This document shows positions 47,008-57,671 of a DNA stretch of 64,000 bases, one piece after another (positions within the stretch are counted from its first letter, which is position 1; every line of letters starts with the position of its first letter). This DNA is from Mesorhizobium japonicum MAFF 303099 (GTDB lineage: Bacteria; Pseudomonadota; Alphaproteobacteria; Rhizobiales; Rhizobiaceae). A model generated the notes under the pieces. That model was given only the letters and a program-made list of their open reading frames with translations. It was not told the origin of the DNA and searched no databases. Made by a program: the position numbers and the translations under genes. Location of the stretch: assembly GCF_000009625.1 (NCBI RefSeq), contig NC_002678.2:3194001-3258000 (forward strand), given 5' to 3'.

Positions 47008-47784
47008 TCATCGCGCCAGCCAGCCGCCATCCACCGGCACCGCCGCGCCATGCATATAGTCGGAAGCCCGGGCCAGAAGGAAGACGGCGGCATCGCCAAT
47101 ATCGGAAGGCTCGCCCCACCGCCCCGCCGGAATGCGGCCGAGAATGGCGGCGCTGCGGTCAGGGTCGGCACGCAGCGCCTGCGTGTTGTTGGTCTCGACA
47201 TAGCCCGGCGCGATGGCGTTGACGTTGATGCCCTTGGCCGCCCATTCGCAGGCGAGCAGCCGGGTGATCCCGAGCACGCCATGTTTCGAGGCGGTGTAGG
47301 AGGCGACGCGGATGCCGCCCTGGAAACTCAGCACCGAGGCGATGTTGACGATCTTGCCCCGGCGACCGTCGGCAAGGGCGCGCCTGGCGAAGGACTGGCA
47401 AAGCAGAAAGACCGTCTTCAAATTGACGTCCATGACATCGTCCCAGTCGGTCTCGGTCAGATCGACCGCATCGGCGCGTCGGATGATACCGGCATTGTTG
47501 ACCAACCCGTCGAGCGGCCCGCTTTCGTCCCAGACCCGATCGAGCATAGGACCGGCGGTCGCCGTGTCGGCAAGGTCGGCGCTCACCGTCTCGAACCTGG
47601 CACCGATGGCCGCGACCTTGCTCGCCGTCTCGTCCATCGACGAACGGCCGACGCCGATCACCACACCGCCGGCGCGCGCGATCGAGAGGACAATGCCTTG
47701 TCCGATGCCGGTGTTGGCGCCGGTGACCAGAATGCGCTTGCCGGCCAGGCTGAAGGCGGAGAGATCGATGCCGGTGCTGTTCAT
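47008..47784 (-). CDS. kduD: 2-deoxy-D-gluconate / 2-keto-3-deoxygluconate 5-dehydrogenase-type SDR
   Basis: The 258-residue short-chain dehydrogenase has the NAD site TGANTGIGQGI, NNAGIIRRADAV, the catalytic Ser in IASVLSFQGG, and YTASKHGV (Tyr-x-x-x-Lys). The NNAGIIRR and SFQGGIRVASYTASK signatures are those of KduD. It converts 5-keto-4-deoxyuronate-derived sugar acids to KDG in pectin catabolism. It lies between uxaC and the cupin gene on the same strand, forming a hexuronate cluster. Confidence 0.92.
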   Translation of the reverse strand: MNSTGIDLSAFSLAGKRILVTGANTGIGQGIVLSIARAGGVVIGVGRSSMDETASKVAAIGARFETVSADLADTATAGPMLDRVWDESGPLDGLVNNAGIIRRADAVDLTETDWDDVMDVNLKTVFLLCQSFARRALADGRRGKIVNIASVLSFQGGIRVASYTASKHGVLGITRLLACEWAAKGINVNAIAPGYVETNNTQALRADPDRSAAILGRIPAGRWGEPSDIGDAAVFLLARASDYMHGAAVPVDGGWLAR

Positions 47785-47841
47785 GTCAGCCTGTCATGCT
47801 GATCCAACAGCCGCCGCCGTTGGGATCTTGAGCCGCCGCCA

Positions 47842-49251
47842 TCAAAGCCGGTACGCCTTTTTCGCCAGCGTATGGGCCAATTCCCGTGCCAGCTCATGCG
47901 CCTCGTCCTCGCGCAGCCGATGCTCGGCGACGAGGCGCGCCAGGAACGCACAGTCGACTCGCCGCGCCACGTCATGGCGAGCCGGGATCGAGGGAAAGGC
48001 ACGCGTGTCGTCGTTGAAGCCGACAGTGTTGTAGAAGCCGGCCGTCTCCGTCGTCATCTCGCGAAACCGGCGCATGCCTTCCGGACTGTCGTGGAACCAC
48101 CAGGCGGGGCCGAGCTTCAACGCCGGGTAAACACCGGCCAGCGGCGCCAGCTCGCGCGCGTAGCTGCTCTCGTCGAGCGTGAAGAGGATCACCGTCAGGT
48201 CACGCTCCAGCCCGACGCAGTCGAGCAGCGGCTTCAGCGCCGTCACATAATCGGTCCGCGTCGGGATATCGAAACCCTTGTCGCGGCCGAACCTCTGGAA
48301 GACAGAAGGCGAATGATTGCGCCAGGAACCGGGATGTATCTGCAGCACCAGCCCGTCATCCCGGCTCATCTTGGCCATCTCGGTCAGCATCTGGGCGCGG
48401 AACAGCTTGCGCTCGCGCTCATCCTGCGAGCCGCGGCGGATGCGGTTGAACAGCTCCTGCGCCGCCGCGTCGGAGAGATTGGCGGTCTCCGCCGTCGGAT
48501 GGCCATGATCCGACGAAGTCGCGCCAAAACTCTTGAAGAAGGCGCGCCGCTGGCGATGCGCGTCGAGGTAACCGGCCCAGCTGCCGGTGTCGCAGCCGGT
48601 GATCTCGCCAAGCCGGTCGAGATTGGCCGAAAACCCTTCGAAATCGGGATCGACGACCGCGTCCGGCCGATAGGCGGTGACGACGCGGCCCTCCCAGCCG
48701 CTGTCGCGGATCATTTTGTGCCATTCGAGATCGTCAAGCGCGCCTTCGGTCGTGGCGATGACCTCGATGTTGAAGCGCTCGAACAGGGCGCGCGGACGGA
48801 AATTCTCCCACTGCAGCACCGTCGCGATCGTATCGTAGTGGCGGTCGGCCGTCGTGGCATCCAGCGGCTCTTCGATGCCGAACAGATGCGCCAGCACATG
48901 GTCGAACCACAACCGGGTCGGCGTGCCGCGAAACAGGTAATAATGCTCGGCGAAGCGCCGCCAGATCGTTCGGCCGTCTGTTTCCACCGGCGCGCCATCC
49001 AGGCTGGCCACGCCGAGATCCTCCAGCCGCACGCCCTGGCTGAACAGCATGCGGAAGATGTAGTGGTCGGGCACGATGAGCAGTTGCGCCGGATCCGGAA
49101 ACGGCTCGTTCAGCGCATACCAGCGCGGATCGGTGTGGCCGTGCGGGCTGACGATGGGCAGGTCCTTGATGCCGGCGTAGAGGTCGCGGGCAAGCGAGCG
49201 CGAATGCGCTTCGGGTGGAAACAGCAGGTCCGGATCGGTCAGCGCGACCAT
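47842..49251 (-). CDS. uxaC: Glucuronate (uronate) isomerase
   Basis: The 470-residue enzyme starts MVALTDPDLLFPPEAHSRSL and carries LPIVSPHGHTDPRWYALNEP, HYIFRMLFSQG, WFDHVLAHLFG and the C-terminal NDDTRAFPSIPARHDVARRV, a conserved UxaC block. It converts D-glucuronate to D-fructuronate and D-galacturonate to D-tagaturonate. It heads the uxaC-kduD-cupin operon on the minus strand and is divergent from uxuB; the 138-base gap between the starts probably holds a shared regulatory site for a GntR-type regulator not in this window. Confidence 0.95.
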   Translation of the reverse strand: MVALTDPDLLFPPEAHSRSLARDLYAGIKDLPIVSPHGHTDPRWYALNEPFPDPAQLLIVPDHYIFRMLFSQGVRLEDLGVASLDGAPVETDGRTIWRRFAEHYYLFRGTPTRLWFDHVLAHLFGIEEPLDATTADRHYDTIATVLQWENFRPRALFERFNIEVIATTEGALDDLEWHKMIRDSGWEGRVVTAYRPDAVVDPDFEGFSANLDRLGEITGCDTGSWAGYLDAHRQRRAFFKSFGATSSDHGHPTAETANLSDAAAQELFNRIRRGSQDERERKLFRAQMLTEMAKMSRDDGLVLQIHPGSWRNHSPSVFQRFGRDKGFDIPTRTDYVTALKPLLDCVGLERDLTVILFTLDESSYARELAPLAGVYPALKLGPAWWFHDSPEGMRRFREMTTETAGFYNTVGFNDDTRAFPSIPARHDVARRVDCAFLARLVAEHRLREDEAHELARELAHTLAKKAYRL

Positions 49252-49389
49252 GGGGAAAGCGGCTCCTCCAGTCTGGGTAGCGGTACGTTCGGGCCAGAGC
49301 GATGTCAATGTGCGTTGGCAAAGCGGCATCCTTGCGGCAGGCGCAAACAGGTGTTACCCCGCCTGTCATCCACAGCCCCCAGCCCCGGT

Positions 49390-50889
49390 ATGCTGATGAC
49401 CAGAAGCCATCTGTCCGACGCCACGCTACGCAAGCTGCCCGCCGGGACCAAAATCCCTGCATATGACCGCGGCCGCATTGCTCCGGGCATCGTGCATCTC
49501 GGCGTCGGCGCCTTCCATCGCGCCCATCAGGCCGCCTATGTCGACGAGTGCCTGGCGGCGGGCGAAACGGACTGGGGCATAACAGGCGTCTCCTTGCGCA
49601 GCCCCGACACGCGCGATGCGCTGTCGCCGCAGGACGGGCTCTACACGCTGGCGATCCGCAGCAGTGGCGAGGAGGAGCTGTGCGTCATCGGCTCTATCCA
49701 GTCGATGCTCGTGGCGCCGGAAAACCCCAGCGCGGTGCTGGCCGCGCTGACCGATCCACGCACCCGCATCGTCACGCTGACCATCACCGAAAAGGCCTAT
49801 CTCAGGGCTGCGGGCGGCGGATTGGACGCCGCCCATCCCGACATCATCCACGATCTGGCCAATCCGCAAATGCCGAGGACGGCGCATGGTTTCCTCGCCG
49901 AGGCGCTTGCCCGCAGACTGGCCGCCGGCACCCCGCCCTTCACCGTGCTGTGCTGCGACAACCTGCCGGCCAACGGCGCCACGCTGCATCGGCTGCTGAC
50001 CGAATTCGCCAAGCTGCGCGATGCCAGGTCTACCACTGGAGGCGACACCAGAATCGCCGACCATATCGCGAACCAGGTCGCCTTTCCGTCGAGCATGGTC
50101 GATCGCATCGTGCCGGCAACCACCGACGCCGACCGGGCGCGCATCGCTGGCGAACTCGGTGTCGACGATGCCTGGCCTGTCATGACCGAGCCCTTCCGCC
50201 AATGGGTGGTCGAAGACAATTTCTCCGCCGGCAGGCCGGACTGGGAAAAGTTCGGCGTCACCATGGTTGGCGATGTCGGCCCCTTCGAGGACATGAAGCT
50301 CAGGCTGCTCAACGGCGCGCATTCGGGCATCGCCTATCTCGGCCTGCTCAGCGGCCACGCCACCGTCGACCGCGCCTTTGCCGATCCGGCGATCCGGCAA
50401 TTTGTCGACGGGCTCTGGGCCGAGGCCATCCCGACATTGCCGGAGGATGCCGGACTCGATACGGCAACCTACACAGCCGAGCTTGCCGAGCGTTTCTCCA
50501 ACACCGCGCTTGCCCACCGCACGGCGCAGATCGCCAATGACGGCAGCCAGAAACTGCCGCAGCGCATCATCGCGTCCGCCATCGAGTGCCTCGAAGCCGG
50601 CACCGAATTCGTGCATCTCACCCTGGTGGTGGCGGCCTGGATCGCCGCCTGCGCCGCGCGCGGAAAAACCTTGCCTGAAAACCATTTCACCGATCCGCTC
50701 GATGCCGCGCTGAGGGCGCTTTTGGACCAGCAATTGCCGGCGAACGAAACCGTGACGGCGGTGTTCGACCTGGCCGGCTTTGCCAGGGACAACGCCGAAC
50801 GCCAGACGCTGATCGAGCTCACGGCGGTGCATCTTGTGCACTTGCGGCGCGATGGTCCGACATTGGCCTTCGCCGCCTTGGGCATTTAA
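49390..50889 (+). CDS. uxuB: Fructuronate reductase (mannonate oxidoreductase)
   Basis: The 499-residue member of the mannitol dehydrogenase family starts MLMTRSHLSDATLRKLPAGT with GIVHLGVGAFHRAHQAAYVD (nucleotide site) and the catalytic block GPFEDMKLRLLNGAHSGIAY with Lys and Asn-x-x-His. In a cluster with uxaC it most likely reduces D-fructuronate to D-mannonate. The ATG at 49390 is followed by a second in-frame ATG at 49396. It is followed by a strong terminator shared with atpC. No mannonate dehydratase (uxuA) gene is in the window. Confidence 0.92.
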   Translation: MLMTRSHLSDATLRKLPAGTKIPAYDRGRIAPGIVHLGVGAFHRAHQAAYVDECLAAGETDWGITGVSLRSPDTRDALSPQDGLYTLAIRSSGEEELCVIGSIQSMLVAPENPSAVLAALTDPRTRIVTLTITEKAYLRAAGGGLDAAHPDIIHDLANPQMPRTAHGFLAEALARRLAAGTPPFTVLCCDNLPANGATLHRLLTEFAKLRDARSTTGGDTRIADHIANQVAFPSSMVDRIVPATTDADRARIAGELGVDDAWPVMTEPFRQWVVEDNFSAGRPDWEKFGVTMVGDVGPFEDMKLRLLNGAHSGIAYLGLLSGHATVDRAFADPAIRQFVDGLWAEAIPTLPEDAGLDTATYTAELAERFSNTALAHRTAQIANDGSQKLPQRIIASAIECLEAGTEFVHLTLVVAAWIAACAARGKTLPENHFTDPLDAALRALLDQQLPANETVTAVFDLAGFARDNAERQTLIELTAVHLVHLRRDGPTLAFAALGI

Positions 50890-50891
50890 AC

Positions 50892-50918
50892 AAAAAAGCG
50901 GGGCAAGGCCCCGCTTTT
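50892..50918. terminator. Bidirectional terminator between uxuB and atpC
   Basis: AAAAAAGCGGGGC pairs with GCCCCGCTTTT around AAG (stem 50898-50904 with 50908-50914). The A-run on one side and T-run on the other let it work for uxuB on the plus strand and for the atp operon on the minus strand. Confidence 0.92.
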
Positions 50919-50941
50919 CATCAAGTCATCTGGTGCGGATT

Positions 50942-51349
50942 TCAGGCCGGCAGAATTGCGCCTTCCAGCGTGGTCAGCTGGCTGAGGAACTGCTCGGCCT
51001 TGCTGCGCGCCTGGTCGTCCTTGGCGTCGGCGGCATCTTCCTTGGCTTCCTGGATGCGGCGGGCGAGATCGGCCCGGTCGACATCCTTCACGGCGACAGC
51101 CGATTCCGCCAGCAGGGTGCAGCCGGCTGGAACGATGTCGGCGAAACCGCCGAACACGACATAGCGCTCTTCGCCGCCCGAGGCGGTCTTCACCGTGACG
51201 ACACCCGGCTTGATCGTGGTCATGACCGGCGCGTGATGCGCCATCACGGTCATCTCGCCTTCGGCGCCGGGGATGACGACGGATTCGACCTGCTCGGAAA
51301 CCAGCAGGCGCTCCGGCGAGACCAGTTCGAATTTGAAAGCTTCAGCCAT
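50942..51349 (-). CDS. atpC: ATP synthase epsilon subunit
   Basis: The 135-residue protein starts MAEAFKFELVSPERLLVSEQ with VESVVIPGAEGEMTVMAHHAP, the beta-sandwich domain, and a C-terminal helical hairpin (DLARRIQEAKEDAADAKDDQ). It belongs to the central stalk of F1 and inhibits ATP hydrolysis in some species. It is the last gene of the atpHAGDC operon and is separated from atpD by a palindromic repeat. Confidence 0.95.
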   Translation of the reverse strand: MAEAFKFELVSPERLLVSEQVESVVIPGAEGEMTVMAHHAPVMTTIKPGVVTVKTASGGEERYVVFGGFADIVPAGCTLLAESAVAVKDVDRADLARRIQEAKEDAADAKDDQARSKAEQFLSQLTTLEGAILPA

Positions 51350-51359
51350 GATCACTCTA

Positions 51360-51446
51360 GCGAGTAGGGAATAGTGAGTAGCGAGTAGGGAAGAAACTCG
51401 CTTGGCTCACCTTGCCCTATTCGCTACTCCCTATTCGCTATTCGCT
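51360..51446. repeat. Inverted repeat array between atpD and atpC
   Basis: GCGAGTAGGGAATAGTGAGT with AGCGAGTAGGG on the left and CCCTATTCGCTACTCCCTAT with TCGCTATTCGC on the right are inverted copies separated by about 22 bases. Each arm also contains tandem 11-base units (GAGTAGGGAAT-like). The structure folds into a long hairpin in the atp mRNA just after the atpD stop and fills the whole intergenic gap. Confidence 0.85.
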
Positions 51447-51448
51447 TC

Positions 51449-53068
<1,620 letters not shown>

Positions 53069-53099
53069 CTAGAGCGGGCCGATGGCCCGCGAACCGCGC

Positions 53100-53984
53100 C
53101 TAGAGCGCTTCAGCGCCCGAAATGATTTCGATCAGTTCCTTGGTGATCTGCGCCTGCCGCTGGCGGTTATAGGTGATCGACAGCTTGTTGATCATCTCGC
53201 CGGCGTTGCGCGTCGCATTGTCCATGGCGCTCATCTTGGCGCCCATTTCGCCGGCCGCGTTTTCGAGCAGCGCCCGGAAAACCTGCACGGAAATGTTGCG
53301 CGGGATGAGGTCGGAGAGGATCTCGCCCGGCTCCGGCTCGTATTCGTAGACGGCATTGCCGCCATCCACCGCTGCGGCGGGAGCCGAAGCGACGCCGGCG
53401 GGAATGATCTGCTGCGCCGTCGGGACCTGGCTGATCACCGATTTGAACTGCGAATAGAACAGCGTGCAGATGTCGAAGGCGCCCTCGTTGAAGAGGTGGA
53501 TGACCTTCTTGGCGATCGCGTCGGCATTGACGAAGCCGAGCGTCTTGACCTCGCGCAGGTCGACACGGTCGAGGATCATCGAGGCATAGTCGCGGCGCAG
53601 GATGTCGAAACCCTTCTTGCCGACGCAGATGATCTTGACCTGCTTGCCGTCGGCCAGAAGCCGCCGGATATGATCGCGGGCAAGACGGGCGATCTGCGAA
53701 TTGAAGCCGCCGCACAGGCCGCGCTCGGCGGTGCAGACGACGAGCAGATGCACGTTGTCCTTGCCGGTGCCGGTCATCAGCGCCGGGGCATCGCCGCCGC
53801 CGCCGATTGCCTGGGTGATGTTGGCCAGCACGGAACCCATGCGCTCCGAATAGGGGCGCGCCGCTTCCGCTGCCTCTTGCGCACGGCGCAGCTTCGCCGC
53901 GGCGACCATCTGCATCGCCTTGGTGATCTTCTGCGTCGCCTTGACCGAGGCGATACGGTTACGAAGGTCTTTTAATGAAGGCAT
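53100..53984 (-). CDS. atpG: ATP synthase gamma subunit
   Basis: The 294-residue central shaft protein starts [20 protein letters not shown] followed by [20 protein letters not shown] and ends with [20 protein letters not shown], the two conserved coiled-coil helices; [12 protein letters not shown] is also typical. It rotates inside the alpha-beta ring. It lies between atpA and atpD in the usual order. Confidence 0.97.
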   Translation of the reverse strand: MPSLKDLRNRIASVKATQKITKAMQMVAAAKLRRAQEAAEAARPYSERMGSVLANITQAIGGGGDAPALMTGTGKDNVHLLVVCTAERGLCGGFNSQIARLARDHIRRLLADGKQVKIICVGKKGFDILRRDYASMILDRVDLREVKTLGFVNADAIAKKVIHLFNEGAFDICTLFYSQFKSVISQVPTAQQIIPAGVASAPAAAVDGGNAVYEYEPEPGEILSDLIPRNISVQVFRALLENAAGEMGAKMSAMDNATRNAGEMINKLSITYNRQRQAQITKELIEIISGAEAL

Positions 53985-54016
53985 GCTTCAAACCTGATCC
54001 CGTCTTGTCGCTTCGC

Positions 54017-55546
54017 TCAGGCGAAGGTCTTGGCGAAAGCGTCGATCTCTGCCTTCAGCTTGGCGCGCAGATCGTCCGACAGCGCCTTTTCCTTGCGGAT
54101 GGCGTCGAGAACGTCCTTGCCGGCCGCACGCATATGGCTGAGCAGGCCATGCTCGAACTTGCCGACCTGGTTGACCGGCAGCTTGTCGAGATAGCCGTTG
54201 ACGCCGGCGAAGATCACCGCGACCTGCTCTTCCGTCTTCAGCGGCGAGAACTGCGGCTGCTTCAGGAGTTCGGTCAGGCGCGATCCGCGGTTGAGCAGGC
54301 GCTGCGTGGCGGCGTCGAGATCCGAGCCGAACTGCGCGAAGGCCGCCATTTCGCGGTACTGCGCGAGCTCGCCCTTGATCGAGCCGGCAACCTGCTTCAT
54401 CGCCTTGATCTGCGCCGAGGAACCGACGCGCGACACCGACAGACCGACGTTGACGGCCGGACGGATGCCCTGGAAGAACAGGTTGGTTTCGAGGAATATC
54501 TGGCCGTCGGTGATCGAGATCACGTTGGTCGGGATGTAGGCCGACACGTCGTTGGCCTGCGTTTCGATGACTGGCAGCGCCGTCAGCGAGCCATTGCCCA
54601 GATCGTCATTGAGCTTGGCGGCGCGCTCGAGCAGGCGCGAGTGCAGATAGAAGACGTCGCCCGGATAGGCTTCGCGGCCCGGCGGGCGGCGCAGGAGCAG
54701 CGACATCTGGCGATAGGCGACGGCCTGCTTCGACAGATCGTCGTAGCTGATCAGCGCATGCATGCCATTGTCGCGGAAATACTCGCCCATGGTGCAGCCG
54801 GCGAACGGCGCCAGGAACTGCATCGGCGCCGGATCGGAAGCGGTGGCGGCGACAATGATCGAATATTCGAGCGCGCCGCGCTCTTCCAGCACCTTGACGA
54901 ACTGCGCGACGGTCGAGCGCTTCTGGCCGACGGCGACATAGACGCAGTAGAGCTTTTCCTTCTCGGGGCCGTTGTCGTGCACCGACTTCTGGTTGAGCAT
55001 CGTGTCGAGGATGATGGCGGTCTTGCCGGTCTGACGGTCGCCGATGACCAGCTCGCGCTGGCCACGGCCGACCGGGATCAGCGCATCGATGGCCTTGAGG
55101 CCGGTCGACATCGGCTCATGCACCGACTTGCGCGGGATGATACCGGGCGCCTTGACGTCGACGCGCTTGCGTTCGGTCGCCTTGATCGGGCCCTTGCCGT
55201 CGATCGGGTTGCCGAGCGCGTCGACGACGCGGCCGAGCAGGCCCGGACCGACCGGAACGTCGACGATGGCGCCGGTGCGCTTGACGGTGTCGCCTTCCTT
55301 GATGTCGCGGTCGGCGCCGAAGATGACGACGCCGACATTGTCGGCTTCGAGGTTGAGCGCCATGCCGCGGATGCCGCCGGGGAATTCGACCATCTCGCCG
55401 GCCTGGACATTGTCGAGGCCGTAGACGCGGGCGATACCGTCACCGACGGACAGCACCTGTCCAACTTCGGAGACCTCGGCCTCCCTGCCGAAATTCTTGA
55501 TCTGGTCTTTCAGAATTGCGGAAATTTCCGCGGCGCGGATGTCCAT
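54017..55546 (-). CDS. atpA: ATP synthase alpha subunit
   Basis: The 509-residue non-catalytic nucleotide-binding subunit has [10 protein letters not shown] (Walker A), [17 protein letters not shown] and [15 protein letters not shown]. It forms the hexamer with AtpD. The ATG overlaps the atpH stop by one base (TGATG), so the two are coupled. Confidence 0.98.
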   Translation of the reverse strand: MDIRAAEISAILKDQIKNFGREAEVSEVGQVLSVGDGIARVYGLDNVQAGEMVEFPGGIRGMALNLEADNVGVVIFGADRDIKEGDTVKRTGAIVDVPVGPGLLGRVVDALGNPIDGKGPIKATERKRVDVKAPGIIPRKSVHEPMSTGLKAIDALIPVGRGQRELVIGDRQTGKTAIILDTMLNQKSVHDNGPEKEKLYCVYVAVGQKRSTVAQFVKVLEERGALEYSIIVAATASDPAPMQFLAPFAGCTMGEYFRDNGMHALISYDDLSKQAVAYRQMSLLLRRPPGREAYPGDVFYLHSRLLERAAKLNDDLGNGSLTALPVIETQANDVSAYIPTNVISITDGQIFLETNLFFQGIRPAVNVGLSVSRVGSSAQIKAMKQVAGSIKGELAQYREMAAFAQFGSDLDAATQRLLNRGSRLTELLKQPQFSPLKTEEQVAVIFAGVNGYLDKLPVNQVGKFEHGLLSHMRAAGKDVLDAIRKEKALSDDLRAKLKAEIDAFAKTFA

Positions 55547-56106
55547 CAGCCGACCTCTTTCAGTGCAAGCTTGAGCGAATTGAGTTTGGTTTTGAGCGAC
55601 GTATCGATCTGGCGCGAGCCTATCTTGACCACCAGCCCGCCGAGCAGCGACGGATCGACGGTGACGGAGATGGCCACGTCCTTGCCGGCAACGCTTTTCA
55701 GCGCCGCCTTGAGTTCGGTCTGCTGGGCAGCCGTCAGCTCGTGAGCCGACGTCACTTCAGCAGCGGTCTCGCCACGGTGTTCGGCGGCGATCTGGCGGAA
55801 CGCCTTGATCATGCCGGGCACGGCGAACAGCCGGCGATTGCGGGCGACGACGCGCAGGAAATTACCGGTGAGGCCGGTGATCCCAGCCTTGTCGGCGATC
55901 GCCGCGATGGCCTTGGCCTGCTCCTCGCCGGAGAACACCGGGCTGTTGATCAGCCGGGTCAGGTCGGAACTGCCAGCCAGCATCGCCTCGAAACTGTTGA
56001 GGTCGGACTCGACCTTGGCCACGGAATTTGCCTGCAGGGCGAGTTCGAACAGCGAACCCGCGTAGCGTTCTGCGACACCTGAGATTGGCGATGACGATTG
56101 GGCCAC
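55546..56106 (-). CDS. atpH: ATP synthase delta subunit
   Basis: The 186-residue stator subunit has [20 protein letters not shown] at the N-terminus and the C-terminal [20 protein letters not shown]. It joins F1 to the peripheral stalk. The start is the GTG at 56106 (reading [10 protein letters not shown]), which fits the family length; an upstream in-frame ATG at 56196 would add 30 unlikely residues. First gene of the operon; Fo genes are elsewhere, as usual in Rhizobiales. Confidence 0.95.
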   Translation of the reverse strand: MAQSSSPISGVAERYAGSLFELALQANSVAKVESDLNSFEAMLAGSSDLTRLINSPVFSGEEQAKAIAAIADKAGITGLTGNFLRVVARNRRLFAVPGMIKAFRQIAAEHRGETAAEVTSAHELTAAQQTELKAALKSVAGKDVAISVTVDPSLLGGLVVKIGSRQIDTSLKTKLNSLKLALKEVG

Positions 56107-56352
56107 GGACCGTCTTTTCTCTTGTCTGACAGGCCGCAGATTGTTGGCGCGAGCAAAAACTCTGGCTAAATCTTTGACCTTACTGCATTTTTTCAAGCAC
56201 GGAGGCGCGGCTTCCGCTATCCCCGGCCGAAAGTCGATTGCCGTCTAGCACAGGCATTTTAAGACCGCAATGCGTCGTTCCGCATGCTTTTCAGGCACTA
56301 TTGTCGCATCCGGCGAAAGACTCGCGCCTTATGCGCCGGAATACCCTTGGAT

Positions 56353-56748
56353 TCACGGCACAAAGCCGAAGGCAAAGGCAAGCGGCAGCGCCGCCAGGAC
56401 CAATTCCACAACAATGGAAACCCAATTGAAAGGTGTGTTGGCGCCATCCGACATCATCGACAGCAGCCGGCCGAAGGCCGTGAACAGCCAAGAGAAGCCG
56501 AGCGCCATGTAAACCAGCGGCTGCGCCAGCAGGATGCAGCACAGGCCGACGCCGAGATAAAAGCCCGACATCCTGCCGCGCCCTTCGGCGATCGCCGCCG
56601 CTTTCTCCGGCCTCGGCTGCAGGCGCAGGATGCGGAAGGCCAGGCTAGGCGCCAGGAAAAACAGAAGCCCGAGCAGCACGGTGAAGACGGCGCTCGACCA
56701 GGCCAGCCATTCGCCCTGGCTCGTCGGCCAAGGAAGCGCAAAATCCAT
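56353..56748 (-). CDS. Small integral membrane protein upstream of the atp operon
   Basis: The 131-residue protein has four membrane helices (WLAWSSAVFTVLLGLLFFLA; MSGFYLGVGLCCILLAQPLV; YMALGFSWLFTAFGRLLSMM; WVSIVVELVLAALPLAFAFG). I believe it belongs to a Rhizobiales family annotated as a phage-infection-related protein near this locus, but I could not check that. The ATG at 56748 (MDFALPW) follows GAGGGGAC; the frame continues upstream to 56787. It lies on the same strand as atpH with 246 bases between. Confidence 0.7.
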   Translation of the reverse strand: MDFALPWPTSQGEWLAWSSAVFTVLLGLLFFLAPSLAFRILRLQPRPEKAAAIAEGRGRMSGFYLGVGLCCILLAQPLVYMALGFSWLFTAFGRLLSMMSDGANTPFNWVSIVVELVLAALPLAFAFGFVP

Positions 56749-56834
56749 ACTGTCCCCTCGAAATGCCTGTTTTGAAATTCCAGGCATTCTAGCCGAGGAA
56801 AAGCGCCGCGCCAGATGGCATCAGGCACTTTCAA

Positions 56835-56870
56835 AGCAATGCCAGGAAAAGTGTGAAACGGTTTTCCCGG
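56835..56870. repeat. Short dispersed intergenic repeat
   Basis: CAATGCCAGGAAAAGTGTGA then AACGGTTTTCC resembles the core of the repeats at 8288-8345 and 46597-46650. It lies between the racemase and membrane-protein genes. Confidence 0.5.
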
Positions 56871-56925
56871 GAGAAACGCGTGGCGTTTTCCCTAGGGAAT
56901 TGCGTCAGAATAAAAAGAAAGCGCA

Positions 56926-57621
56926 TCAACCGAGTGCGAATTCCACCGCCGCCTCGGCATGGATGCGCGTCGTGTCGAAAACCGGAATGTCGAAATCGCC
57001 CTGTCCGATCAGCATGGTGATCTCGGTGCAGCCCATGATGATGCTGTCGGCGGCCTCTTCACGGCGCAGACGTTCGGCCTCTTCCATATAGGCCGCCTTC
57101 GAGGCTTCGCTGACGATGCCCTGGCAGAGCTCGTCATAGATGACGCGATGCACCATGTCGCGCCCAGCCGCATCGGGCACGACAGGCCGCAGGCCGTATT
57201 TGTCGGCGAGCCGGCCCTTGTAGAAATCCTGCTCCATGGTGAAGCGCGTCGCCAGCAGCGCCGGGCGCTGCATGCCGGCGCGCTTGACCGCCATCGCGGT
57301 GGCGTCGGCGATATGGATCAACGGGATGGAGACGGACGTCTGCACCTGGTCCGCCAGTCTGTGCATGGTGTTGGTGCACAGAACCAGCCCTTCCGCGCCA
57401 CCCGCCTCCAGCTTGCGCGCGGCTTCGATCAGAAGCACGCCTGCGCCGTCCCAATCGCCATGATGCTGCCGCTCGGCGATCTCGGCGAAGTCGAACGACC
57501 ACAGCAGCAGCTTGGCCGAATGCAGCCCGCCGAGGCGCTCGCGCACGATCTCGTTGAGCAGGCGATAGTAGATGGCGGTCGACTCCCAGCTCATGCCGCC
57601 CAGAAGGCCAAGGGTTTTCAT
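56926..57621 (-). CDS. Aspartate/glutamate racemase family protein
   Basis: The 231-residue protein starts MKTLGLLGGMSWESTAIYYR and has the two catalytic cysteines in VLCTNTMHRL and IMGCTEITML. This is the YgeA-type broad-specificity amino acid racemase group, PLP-independent. Substrate in this organism is unknown; it may serve D-amino acid supply or catabolism together with the distant alr-dadA group. It starts 50 bases after the priA stop on the same strand. Confidence 0.9.
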   Translation of the reverse strand: MKTLGLLGGMSWESTAIYYRLLNEIVRERLGGLHSAKLLLWSFDFAEIAERQHHGDWDGAGVLLIEAARKLEAGGAEGLVLCTNTMHRLADQVQTSVSIPLIHIADATAMAVKRAGMQRPALLATRFTMEQDFYKGRLADKYGLRPVVPDAAGRDMVHRVIYDELCQGIVSEASKAAYMEEAERLRREEAADSIIMGCTEITMLIGQGDFDIPVFDTTRIHAEAAVEFALG

Positions 57622-57671
57622 GTGATCTTCCATTTCTCGCTGGCCAGCAGCGTATCGCCGATATCGCGACC

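Noticed and set aside
47872..49383. A long plus-strand frame joined in phase upstream of uxuB
   Set aside because: The first 500 codons are antisense to uxaC. The true uxuB start is 49390, where the family sequence begins.
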